Assembly (NCBI GenBank): GCA_035707965.1
Contig: DASSTJ010000094.1
Span: 1-32,450, forward strand
Length of the DNA stretch: 32,450 bases
Direction: 5' to 3'
Origin: DASSTJ01 sp035707965
Lineage (GTDB): Bacteria; Actinomycetota; Actinomycetes; Actinomycetales; Angustibacteraceae
A model generated the notes under the pieces. The model was not told the origin of the DNA, did not search any database, and was given only the letters and a program-made list of their open reading frames with translations. A program made the position numbers and the translations under genes. Positions 1 through 7,037 of this stretch are shown one piece after another. How positions within the stretch are numbered: position 1 is the first letter of the stretch; each line of letters starts with the position of its first letter.

Positions 1-616
1 CGATCACGAGGCGCTGTCCCGCGCGACGCGCGACCCGGACCGCGCGGTGGACACCCTTGTCGGGGCACATGCGGCCCAGGAAGAGCAGGTAGCCGCCGTC
101 GTGGGGGTCGCCGTGCCGAGGGTGGTAGCGGTCCAGGTCGACTCCGTGGTGGATGACGGCGTCGACCTGCAGGCCGCGTGCGGATCGAGCCTGGTGACCG
201 GAGATCGCGACCAGCGCAGCCGAGTCACCGAGGGACGCCAGCACCTTGGTGGCCGCCGGCGTGTAGGGGTGGTGGTACGTCACGACCACGTGTGCGTGCC
301 CGGCCCGGCTCCGGTCGGTCCGGTGCAGCACGGCACCCAGGACCGTGTGGTCGTGGATCACGTCGACGTCCCGCAACGCGTCGTACGCGGCGAGCGCGTG
401 AGCTGCCTCCGGCAGCGCCATGCCCATCTCCGGGGCCGGCTCGGCGAAGAGGTGCTCGCGGGCCACCGGGCAGGTCGAGGTGCCGACGGTGAACAGCTGG
501 ACGTCGTGGCCGAGGGTCGTGAGGCCCCGGGCCAGGTTGTCGATGACGGCCTCGGTGCCGCCGTAGGAGGTCGGCGGCACCGGCAGCCACGGGGGGGCGA
601 CGAGTCCGATGCGCAT
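1..616 (-). CDS. Glycosyltransferase family 4 (GT-B), C-terminus cut by window edge
   Basis: About 205 N-terminal residues are present; the gene runs off the window at position 1. The protein opens with MRIGLVAPPWLPVPPTSYGG, the typical first beta strand and Gly-rich loop of family-4 glycosyltransferases, followed by a TEAVIDNLARGL helix. Near the cut end a GRMCPDKG segment resembles the start of the nucleotide-sugar binding domain. The acceptor cannot be predicted. ATG at 616 lies 3 bp after the stop of the stress-protein gene, so it is probably the last visible member of a four-gene minus-strand unit. Seen: motifs and spacing. Inferred: a cytoplasmic enzyme transferring a sugar from an activated donor, expressed with its neighbours. 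A role in storage or envelope carbohydrate is possible given the GH65 neighbour, but the sequence does not show it. Confidence 0.85.
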   Translation of the reverse strand, partial: MRIGLVAPPWLPVPPTSYGGTEAVIDNLARGLTTLGHDVQLFTVGTSTCPVAREHLFAEPAPEMGMALPEAAHALAAYDALRDVDVIHDHTVLGAVLHRTDRSRAGHAHVVVTYHHPYTPAATKVLASLGDSAALVAISGHQARSARGLQVDAVIHHGVDLDRYHPRHGDPHDGGYLLFLGRMCPDKGVHRAVRVARRAGQRLVI

Positions 617-619
617 GTC

Positions 620-1351
620 TCAGGAGAGTCGGTGCTCGACCGCTGGGGCCAGGACCGAAGGGCCCTGGTGCTCGGACGGCGCCGGGACCGGCACCAGCAT
701 GACCGGGACGTCAGCGTCGACGACGGCACGCCGGACCGTCCGCGCCCGGCCCTTCTCCAGGTGCTGCGACCACCCCAACGCGATCAGGTCGGCACCCAAG
801 GTCGTGGCGACGTCCAGCACGTTGTGGTCCGGTTGGCCGGCGCGCACCTCGAGGCGGGCGTCCGGCGGCATGACGTGCCGTGACAGGAACTCCTCGGTCC
901 AGGCGTGCAGCGCGTGAACCGACTGGTCCCAGAAGGGTGGGGCGGTCGTGTCGTTGAACACGTGCAGCACGACGAGGTCGACACCGGCCCGGGTGCAGAG
1001 CTCCACGGTGCAATCGACGGCGTGTGCCGCCTCCCTCGAGCCGTCCAGAGGGACGAGCACCCGGCCGATCGGCCGCACGCCGTCAGGCACCCCACCGGGA
1101 ACGAGCACGAGCGGCTTCGCCGACCGCTTCATGACGTGCCAGCCCATGGCAGCCGGATCCCGGTCCATCGCCAGGACCGCGAGCGCGGACTCCGGCTCGT
1201 CGAGAGCAGACAGGACGGCGTCGGCCCTGCCCGCGCTCTCGGGGAGGACGAGCCGGCGCAGGCGACCCCGCACCAGGTGGGCGACCGAGGACGCCACGGC
1301 GAGGACGACCGTCCCGTGGCCGTCGTCCACGACGGCGATCACGTCCGGCAC
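620..1351 (-). CDS. Universal stress protein (UspA family), degenerate nucleotide site
   Basis: 243 residues. The C-terminal half (about 96-222) is a UspA domain: GRVLVPLDGS at 96-105, then VDLVVLHVFND and ADLIALGWS strands, ending VPVMLVPVP. The N-terminal half (1-86) looks like an eroded second Usp repeat ending PLVLVP. The usual ATP loop (G-2x-G-9x-G-S/T) is not intact: after ALGW the chain reads SQHLEKGRARTVRRAVV with no Gly-Ser/Thr, so ATP binding is doubtful. The start is GTG 1351, preceded by GGAGGAGG, which places it inside the 3' end of the GH65 gene (13-bp overlap). Mycobacterial relatives such as Rv2005c sit beside an OtsB1-type gene and belong to the DosR regulon, which matches this neighbourhood. 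Confidence 0.85.
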   Translation of the reverse strand: MPDVIAVVDDGHGTVVLAVASSVAHLVRGRLRRLVLPESAGRADAVLSALDEPESALAVLAMDRDPAAMGWHVMKRSAKPLVLVPGGVPDGVRPIGRVLVPLDGSREAAHAVDCTVELCTRAGVDLVVLHVFNDTTAPPFWDQSVHALHAWTEEFLSRHVMPPDARLEVRAGQPDHNVLDVATTLGADLIALGWSQHLEKGRARTVRRAVVDADVPVMLVPVPAPSEHQGPSVLAPAVEHRLS

Positions 1352-4326
1352 GGCGCCTCCTCCGCTCCGCGTCTGCTGCTGTCTCGGCGTCCGACGGTGG
1401 TGTCGACGACGAAGGTGCCGGTCACGCTTCGCGGCGGCCGTCTGCCGACGCCCACCCTCAGGCGCCCCTCGACGTTCACCTCGGTGCTCTGGCGGTCGAC
1501 CCTGACCCGTAGCTGGTGGCCGAGGCAGCGGAAGCGCACCTCGAAGGAGCCCCAGTCCGCGGGCAGCACCGGGTCGATCAGCAGCGTCCCAGACCGCACC
1601 CGGGCGCCCAGGAAGCCCATGAGGACCGCTTGCCACGCACCTCCCATGGCCGCCAGGTGCAGTCCGGCGGCGCTCATCCCGTGGGCGTCGGCCAGATCGA
1701 TCTGCGCCGCCATGCGCAGGAAGCTCAGGGCCTCGTCAGGTGAACCCGCGCGCGCCAGAAGCGACGCCATGATCGCGGGCGACAGCGACGAGCCGTGGCT
1801 GGTGCGCGGGCCGTAGTAGGCGAGGTTGGGCAGCAAGGAGCCGGCGGCGACCTCGTCGGGTACGAGGTGGTGGAGCATGAGGACGTCGGGCTGCTTGATG
1901 ACCTGCGTCGCGGCGATCCGTTGTCGGCCGAAGAGGACGTCGGCCGCGTACGGGGGTGCTGCCAGATCGGCGGCCAGCACCGGCGCGAGCGCGTGGTACC
2001 CCCGGAACTGCTCGTACAGCCCCGTGCTGGCGTCGAGCCCGTCGACCAACGCGTCGGCCAGCGCGAGCCAGCTCCTCGCCTCGTCCGGGCTGGCGGCGCG
2101 GCGTGAGACGGCGGCGGCAGCCGCGCGCAGGTTCCAGCGGGCCATGACGTTCGTGAACGCGTTGTCGTCGACCGCCTCGTGGTACTCGTCTGGTCCGACC
2201 ACACCGGTGATGTGGGCCGCTCCGTCGGCGTCGACCGTGCAGCGGGACACCCAGTAGCGAGCGGTGTCGCGCAGCAACGCGAGCTCGGCGGAGCCGGGCT
2301 GCAGCCGACGTCCGCCCCACGCGGCCTCGCGGAGCACGCCCCATGCGACCGCCGCCGTGATGTGCTCTTCCTGCCGTCCGCTCATGACAGGCGTCGGCTC
2401 GGCACCGAAGCGCACGGTGGGTGGCGTGACGTCGTCGCCGGACGCGGCCGACTCCCAGGGGAAGCGGGCACCGTGGCGTCCTTCGGCGCGCGCACGTGCC
2501 CTGGCGGGGTCGAGGCGGTGGAGGCGGTAGCGCACCATCGCTCGTGCCGCAGCAGGGTCGATCGTGGCGACGGCCGGCAGCACGAACACGTCGGCGTCCC
2601 AGAAGACGTGCCCCGAGTAGCCAGGCCCCGACAGGCCTCGCGCACCGACGGCGAGCTCGTCGGCGTCGGCGATCGCCCCCCACAGGTGGAACAGGGCGAA
2701 CCGGAGCGCTCGCTCCAGCTGGGGGTCGTCCGGCAGGGACGCGCCCGCGGACGACCACCGCCGCGCCCAGGCAGCACGGTGGGCTGCCAGCAGCGGGCTG
2801 AACCCGTGGCGGACCGCGTCGGAGGCGGCGTCCAACCCGAGGTCCGGCTGTCGTCGGCGGTGCGACGTGACGACGACGAGCCGCTCCACGCACCGGAGGT
2901 CGCCGTCCTGAGACACGGCCTGCTGCGCGACGGCACCCATGCCGCCGCCGAGGTCGCTGGCGACCCGCGCCCACCGCTGGCCTCCCACGCGCCCTTGCGC
3001 CATGGGGAGCCCTTCGGGCGCCCGGAACACCGTGCCGGGCGCGAGTCTGTGGGCAGCGGCCTCGACGCGCAGGCCCATGGTGCCGGGGCGAGCCGCGCTG
3101 ACGAAGCGAAGCGACCGGACGGGCCGACCGACGTCCGCGAGCTCCCGCTCCTCGCGCAGCAAGACCCCGGTACGCAGGTCGAGCACCTGCACGACCTCCT
3201 TCGGCCGCGGGCGGAGTCGGACGTGGGTCCAGTCCGGTCCCGGAAGCAGGCGCTGGGCCGAGCCCTGCTGGTGGTAGACCCCCGCCGCGCGCAGGACCGG
3301 CACGGACGGAGCGTCCAGCGCTCCGCGCACCGCCAGCCCACCTGCTCCCAGGGTGAAGAGGGTCTCGAGCACCCGCAGCCGCACCGGGTCGTCCCCGGCC
3401 TGGGTGATGGTCCAGCGTTCGTCTCGATCCACGCCGGGCACCCGGCGGTGACGGTGGCGAGCCAGCTGGTCGTCCAGCAGCGCCAGGAAGGTCGCTGGGC
3501 CACCGGCCAGGTGCGTCACGCCGGGTGGTACGCCGCACGGCTCCGCCCCCACGGACACCACCGTCGCCCGCCGCGCCCGGGACACCAGCAAGAACGAGTC
3601 GCTGCCGGCTGCGCCCCCCAGCGACCCGAACTCGTCCCCGACGACGATCACCAGTCCGGGACCCACGCCGACCTGCCAGAGCTCTCGGAGCAGCCGACGC
3701 ATCGCGTCCGACTTGTCGGTCAGCCCGATCTCGACGTGCTTGGCGTCGCTGGTGACCCGCGGGTCGGCCAGACCAGCCCCGACCGCCGCCGACGTCGCCC
3801 GGCAGACGACGTCCTTCAGGTCCGCGAGCCCGGCGTCGGCGAGACGCCGCGTGACCGCGACCAGCAGCTCGGTGAGCCGCGCCTTCGGGGGGTCGGCCCA
3901 GTCGGGATCGGGGATCAGGTCGATCTTGCGGCGGTTCAGCCGCGTGACGACGTCGGTGTGCAGCCCGACCGCGGACAGCTGCTGCCGCAGGTCCGCCGCG
4001 GCCTTGTCCAGGCCCGCGTCCTCGAGCGGCGAGGCCCACCGGCGTTCTCGGAGCACGGGTCCGCCGGGCTCGACCTCGAACAGCTCCGAGCCACGGTTCG
4101 TCGCGAGCAGCAGCCGCCCGGGACCGCTCGGACGCGCACGCAGCTGCCCGTCGACGTTCTGGACGTGAGTGCCGCTCACGACGGCGACGTGGACGCCGAG
4201 CGAGCACAGCCGTTCGACGCGCCGTCGGACTGCGCCTGCGGAGCTGTGCCGGTCGGGGACCGCCGTGCCGTCCCAGTCGAACACGACCGCGGCGGCCGTG
4301 ATGTCCGGCAGGTCGTGGCGGCCCAT
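1339..4326 (-). CDS. HAD phosphatase-like / glycoside hydrolase family 65 fusion (OtsB1-like)
   Basis: 995 residues in two modules. Residues 1-290 form a HAD domain resembling trehalose-6-phosphate phosphatase, with nucleophile motif DWDGT at 17-21, NRGSELFEV after about residue 80, K205 (TDKSD) and the acidic GDEFG motif (D231). Residues 305-960 form a GH65 enzyme: beta-sandwich, FWD around W576, the presumed general acid E714 in GPDEYHE, and HGSSLS at 844-849. HxSSLS is the phosphate-binding loop of GH65 phosphorylases, so phosphorolysis of an alpha-glucoside (trehalose or kojibiose type) is likelier than hydrolysis; substrate is inferred only. Mycobacterium tuberculosis OtsB1 (Rv2006) has a similar HAD plus GH65 make-up. 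The gene starts 6 bp after the preceding stop and overlaps the usp gene. The likely role is disaccharide metabolism under stress. Confidence 0.9.
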   Translation of the reverse strand: MGRHDLPDITAAAVVFDWDGTAVPDRHSSAGAVRRRVERLCSLGVHVAVVSGTHVQNVDGQLRARPSGPGRLLLATNRGSELFEVEPGGPVLRERRWASPLEDAGLDKAAADLRQQLSAVGLHTDVVTRLNRRKIDLIPDPDWADPPKARLTELLVAVTRRLADAGLADLKDVVCRATSAAVGAGLADPRVTSDAKHVEIGLTDKSDAMRRLLRELWQVGVGPGLVIVVGDEFGSLGGAAGSDSFLLVSRARRATVVSVGAEPCGVPPGVTHLAGGPATFLALLDDQLARHRHRRVPGVDRDERWTITQAGDDPVRLRVLETLFTLGAGGLAVRGALDAPSVPVLRAAGVYHQQGSAQRLLPGPDWTHVRLRPRPKEVVQVLDLRTGVLLREERELADVGRPVRSLRFVSAARPGTMGLRVEAAAHRLAPGTVFRAPEGLPMAQGRVGGQRWARVASDLGGGMGAVAQQAVSQDGDLRCVERLVVVTSHRRRQPDLGLDAASDAVRHGFSPLLAAHRAAWARRWSSAGASLPDDPQLERALRFALFHLWGAIADADELAVGARGLSGPGYSGHVFWDADVFVLPAVATIDPAAARAMVRYRLHRLDPARARARAEGRHGARFPWESAASGDDVTPPTVRFGAEPTPVMSGRQEEHITAAVAWGVLREAAWGGRRLQPGSAELALLRDTARYWVSRCTVDADGAAHITGVVGPDEYHEAVDDNAFTNVMARWNLRAAAAAVSRRAASPDEARSWLALADALVDGLDASTGLYEQFRGYHALAPVLAADLAAPPYAADVLFGRQRIAATQVIKQPDVLMLHHLVPDEVAAGSLLPNLAYYGPRTSHGSSLSPAIMASLLARAGSPDEALSFLRMAAQIDLADAHGMSAAGLHLAAMGGAWQAVLMGFLGARVRSGTLLIDPVLPADWGSFEVRFRCLGHQLRVRVDRQSTEVNVEGRLRVGVGRRPPRSVTGTFVVDTTVGRRDSSRRGAEEAPCRT

Positions 4327-4332
4327 GACGTC

Positions 4333-5637
4333 TCAGTGGTTCACCGTCACGGGCGACACGCTGGGTGCCAGGTGAGTCGAGAACCACGCGCACGCCGCTG
4401 CCGCCACCTCGGACATCGCCCCCGGCTCCTCGAACAGGTGGCTCGCTCCGGGTATCACGACCAGGCGGTGCGGGCAGCGCAGGCTCTGCTGGGCCTGCCG
4501 GTTGAGACCGAGCACCACGTCGTCGTGGCCCCCGACCACGAGCAGGGTCGGCGCGACGACGCGAGCGAGCTCGTGCTGGGCGAGATCGACGCGGCCGCCC
4601 CTGCTGACCACGGCACCGACTCGCAACGAGGGGTCAGCCGCTGCGACCAAGGCGGCGGCTGCCCCGGTGCTGGCGCCGAAGAGGCCCAACGGGAGTCCGG
4701 CGGTAGCCGGCTCGCGCTGGAGCCAGAGGCACACGTCATGGAGGCGACGGGCGAGGAGCTCGATGTCGAACACGTTCTGACGCACCCGCTCCTCGGCCGG
4801 CGCAAGCAGGTCGACGAGCAGCGTCGCGAAGCCCGCCTGGTGCAGACGCCGGGCCACGAACCCGTTTCGCGGGCTGAACCGGCTGCTCCCGCTGCCATGG
4901 GCGAAGACCACGACGCCCTGCACGTGAGCGGGCACCGCGAGGCTTGCTGGGAGCGCACCGCTGGTCATCGGCACGAGCACGTCGTGCCGACGAGCCTCCC
5001 GAGGGGCCGCGAGCCGCAGGGCGGTCGTGACCTCGCTGTCGAGCACCGGCGAGAAGTCCCGGTACCACTCGCCGACGCTCAGGAACGGAGAGGGCGTGGC
5101 GAGCACCACGACGTCGTCCGCCTCTTGCCGGAGGAGTGTGACGGCCTCGCGCGACGCCACCGGTGCGGCCGCGACCACCAGTCGGGCGCCGTGAGCACGG
5201 GCGATGCGGCAGGCCGCGCGCATCGTCGAGCCCGTGGCGATCCCGTCGTCGACGACCAGCGCGGCCCGTCCCACGAGTGAGATGGCCGGCCGCCCGGCGC
5301 GGAACACCGCGCACCGCTGCTGGAGCTCGCGCACCTCCCGACTCTCGACCGCGGCGAGAGCTGCCTCGGTCACGCCGGCCGAACGCAGGACCTCCGAGTT
5401 GAGGACGCGCGCACCGCCTTCGCCGACCGCGCCCATCGCGAGCTCGGGCCGTGACGGCAGCCCGAGCTTGCGCACGACGATCACGTCGAGCGGCAGCGCC
5501 AGCGCGTGGGCGACCTGGACCGCTACCGGCACACCTCCGCGCGGCACGCCCAGCACGACGACGTCCGGCGTCGCCAGGTGCTCGAGCTGCGCGGCGAGCA
5601 GTCGTCCGGCCTGGGCCCGGTCGTCGAAGCGCTCCAT
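4333..5637 (-). CDS. Phosphoribosyltransferase / dienelactone-hydrolase-like fusion
   Basis: 434 residues. Residues 1-210 are a type I phosphoribosyltransferase with the PRPP loop at 128-138 (VVDDGIATGST) and an early GVPRGGVPVA loop at 30-39. Residues 218-434 are an alpha/beta hydrolase with nucleophile elbow GASTG at 321-325 (S323), acid D372 or D373 in GGHDDVV and H400 in PGASH, so both active sites look intact. The same fusion occurs in M. tuberculosis Rv0571c, a DosR-regulon gene of unknown substrate. Start ATG 5637 is the first gene of a four-gene unit reading toward position 1, with a DosR-box-like sequence 36 bp upstream. The base or ester handled is unknown; a linked salvage reaction is only a guess. 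Confidence 0.88.
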   Translation of the reverse strand: MERFDDRAQAGRLLAAQLEHLATPDVVVLGVPRGGVPVAVQVAHALALPLDVIVVRKLGLPSRPELAMGAVGEGGARVLNSEVLRSAGVTEAALAAVESREVRELQQRCAVFRAGRPAISLVGRAALVVDDGIATGSTMRAACRIARAHGARLVVAAAPVASREAVTLLRQEADDVVVLATPSPFLSVGEWYRDFSPVLDSEVTTALRLAAPREARRHDVLVPMTSGALPASLAVPAHVQGVVVFAHGSGSSRFSPRNGFVARRLHQAGFATLLVDLLAPAEERVRQNVFDIELLARRLHDVCLWLQREPATAGLPLGLFGASTGAAAALVAAADPSLRVGAVVSRGGRVDLAQHELARVVAPTLLVVGGHDDVVLGLNRQAQQSLRCPHRLVVIPGASHLFEEPGAMSEVAAAACAWFSTHLAPSVSPVTVNH

Positions 5638-5672
5638 CTGCCCACGATCCGGCCACCGGGCTCAGTGAGACA

Positions 5673-5686
5673 GGGTCCAAAGTCCA
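5673..5686 (-). promoter_or_regulatory. DosR-box-like operator upstream of the dormancy-type operon
   Basis: On the minus strand this reads TGGACTTTGGACCC. Against the published DosR core GGGACTWWAGTCCC it matches 11 of 14 positions, with the strongly conserved GGACTTT half intact. It is centred about 42 bp before the ATG of the phosphoribosyltransferase fusion gene, whose family and whose downstream GH65 and Usp families are DosR targets in mycobacteria. No clear -10 or -35 was found between box and start. The match was judged by eye and has not been scored against genome background. Confidence 0.5.
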
Positions 5687-5711
5687 CGAGGGGCGGTGCG
5701 GTCAGCGGGCG

Positions 5712-6911
5712 TCAGGTATCGAGCAGCCCGCCCCCGACCCACTCGCGGATGGCCTGCACGTCGCCCGGGCTGAGATCCATGCGGGCACCCCGGCACAGCC
5801 CGATCACGTTGCCCGCCAAGGCCTCGGCGTAGACCTCGACCGGCGTGCCCGCCTGCAGCTCCACGCCGGAGTACAGGATGCCGGAGATGACGAAGTTCAC
5901 CGAGCCCCGGCCCACGTTCGCGCCGTTCTCCTGGCAGGCGTCCCGCACGCGCCGGGACGTGTCGGCGCGGTCGAACGGCACCGAGTCGACGTCCTTGGCG
6001 AGCGTCGTGAGCACCAGGCGGAACTGCTCGCCCGTCAGGCCGGGCGTGTCCGTCACGGTGACGACCTGGCGGCGCAGAACGGCGGGGTCGCTGGCCGACC
6101 CGCTGGACGGCAGGTCCTTCTCACCGTAGCGCTTGGCGTCCCACACGTAGCCCGGTGCTGGGCGCGAGGCCGTCCCGGCATCGGGCACGTGCGCCTCCAG
6201 CCACGCGAAGAACCCGCCCGTGCCGCCCCAGCCGGACGCGGGCAGGCTCGGGTCGGCCGCCTGGGCGATCTGGGCGACCTTCCCTCCGGGGAGGGGGCCG
6301 TCGGCCTCCCGGAGCGCCCGGGACACCGCCTCGCTCGCCGGGACGTCCGTCGCCTCGCTGGGTGCGGTGCGCCCGGTCGCGGACTCGTCCGCCTGGTCCG
6401 GCACGGACGCCGGGCCTGGACCGACGGTCACCAGCTCGGCCAGCTCGTCAGCCGTGACGACGACGTCCGCGACGGCGCGGTAGGCGCTCGCTGCCGGGGA
6501 GGCCGTGATGATCGTGACGCGCCGGTCGGCAGCCCGGCAGCGCAGGGCGAGCGGGGTGAAGTCCGCGTCGGCGGAGACGATGACGAACTCGTCGTACCGC
6601 GTGGGTGCGGCCAGGGCGTCGACGGCGTCGAGCACGAGGTTGATGTCGGCGCTGCTCTTGCCCTGCTGCGTCAACGAGGGGCAGTCCACGACCTGGAAGC
6701 CGGCCCGCGTGAAGTTAGGTCGGAACCGGCTGAACGCCGACGGGTTCAGGTAGCAGGCGCGCACCAGGAAGCGCCGCGTGAACGGCCCGTCCGGGCCGGT
6801 GGCCGACTGCAGCTGGGCGAGCCAGTGCGCCGGCTCGGTGGCGAACGCCTCGGCTGCCTCCGGGTCGAGCCGCCGCAGCCCGAGGTAGACGTTGTCGAAG
6901 TCGACGAACAT
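5712..6911 (-). CDS. NYN (PIN-like) domain protein with LOTUS/OST-HTH domain
   Basis: 399 residues from ATG 6911. Residues 1-160 are an NYN domain: FVDFDN at 2-7 (D4, D6), SSADINLVLD with D89, and SADADF with D115 and D117, giving the acidic cluster of PIN-like nucleases. Residues about 191-262 resemble a LOTUS/OST-HTH RNA-binding winged helix (ALREADGPLPGGKVAQIAQ, then GGFFAWLE and GYVW). Residues 280-399 form a further uncharacterised domain. ATG 6911 has GAGGT five bases upstream; GTG 6959 with AGGA is an alternative adding 16 residues. Known families suggest a metal-dependent RNase or RNA-binding regulator; no target can be named. It lies downstream of the FtsH-like gene on the same strand, with about 126 bp between. 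Confidence 0.85.
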   Translation of the reverse strand: MFVDFDNVYLGLRRLDPEAAEAFATEPAHWLAQLQSATGPDGPFTRRFLVRACYLNPSAFSRFRPNFTRAGFQVVDCPSLTQQGKSSADINLVLDAVDALAAPTRYDEFVIVSADADFTPLALRCRAADRRVTIITASPAASAYRAVADVVVTADELAELVTVGPGPASVPDQADESATGRTAPSEATDVPASEAVSRALREADGPLPGGKVAQIAQAADPSLPASGWGGTGGFFAWLEAHVPDAGTASRPAPGYVWDAKRYGEKDLPSSGSASDPAVLRRQVVTVTDTPGLTGEQFRLVLTTLAKDVDSVPFDRADTSRRVRDACQENGANVGRGSVNFVISGILYSGVELQAGTPVEVYAEALAGNVIGLCRGARMDLSPGDVQAIREWVGGGLLDT

Positions 6912-7037
6912 CGCGCACCTCACGGTGCGCTCGTCCTGGTCCCGCTCGTGGGTGGTCACGGCGTCATCCTGCCGGACGGCCTGGCCGGATCCTCGGCTGG
7001 ACGGCGACGCGCCCGCCCGGGCCGCGAGCACGACGGG

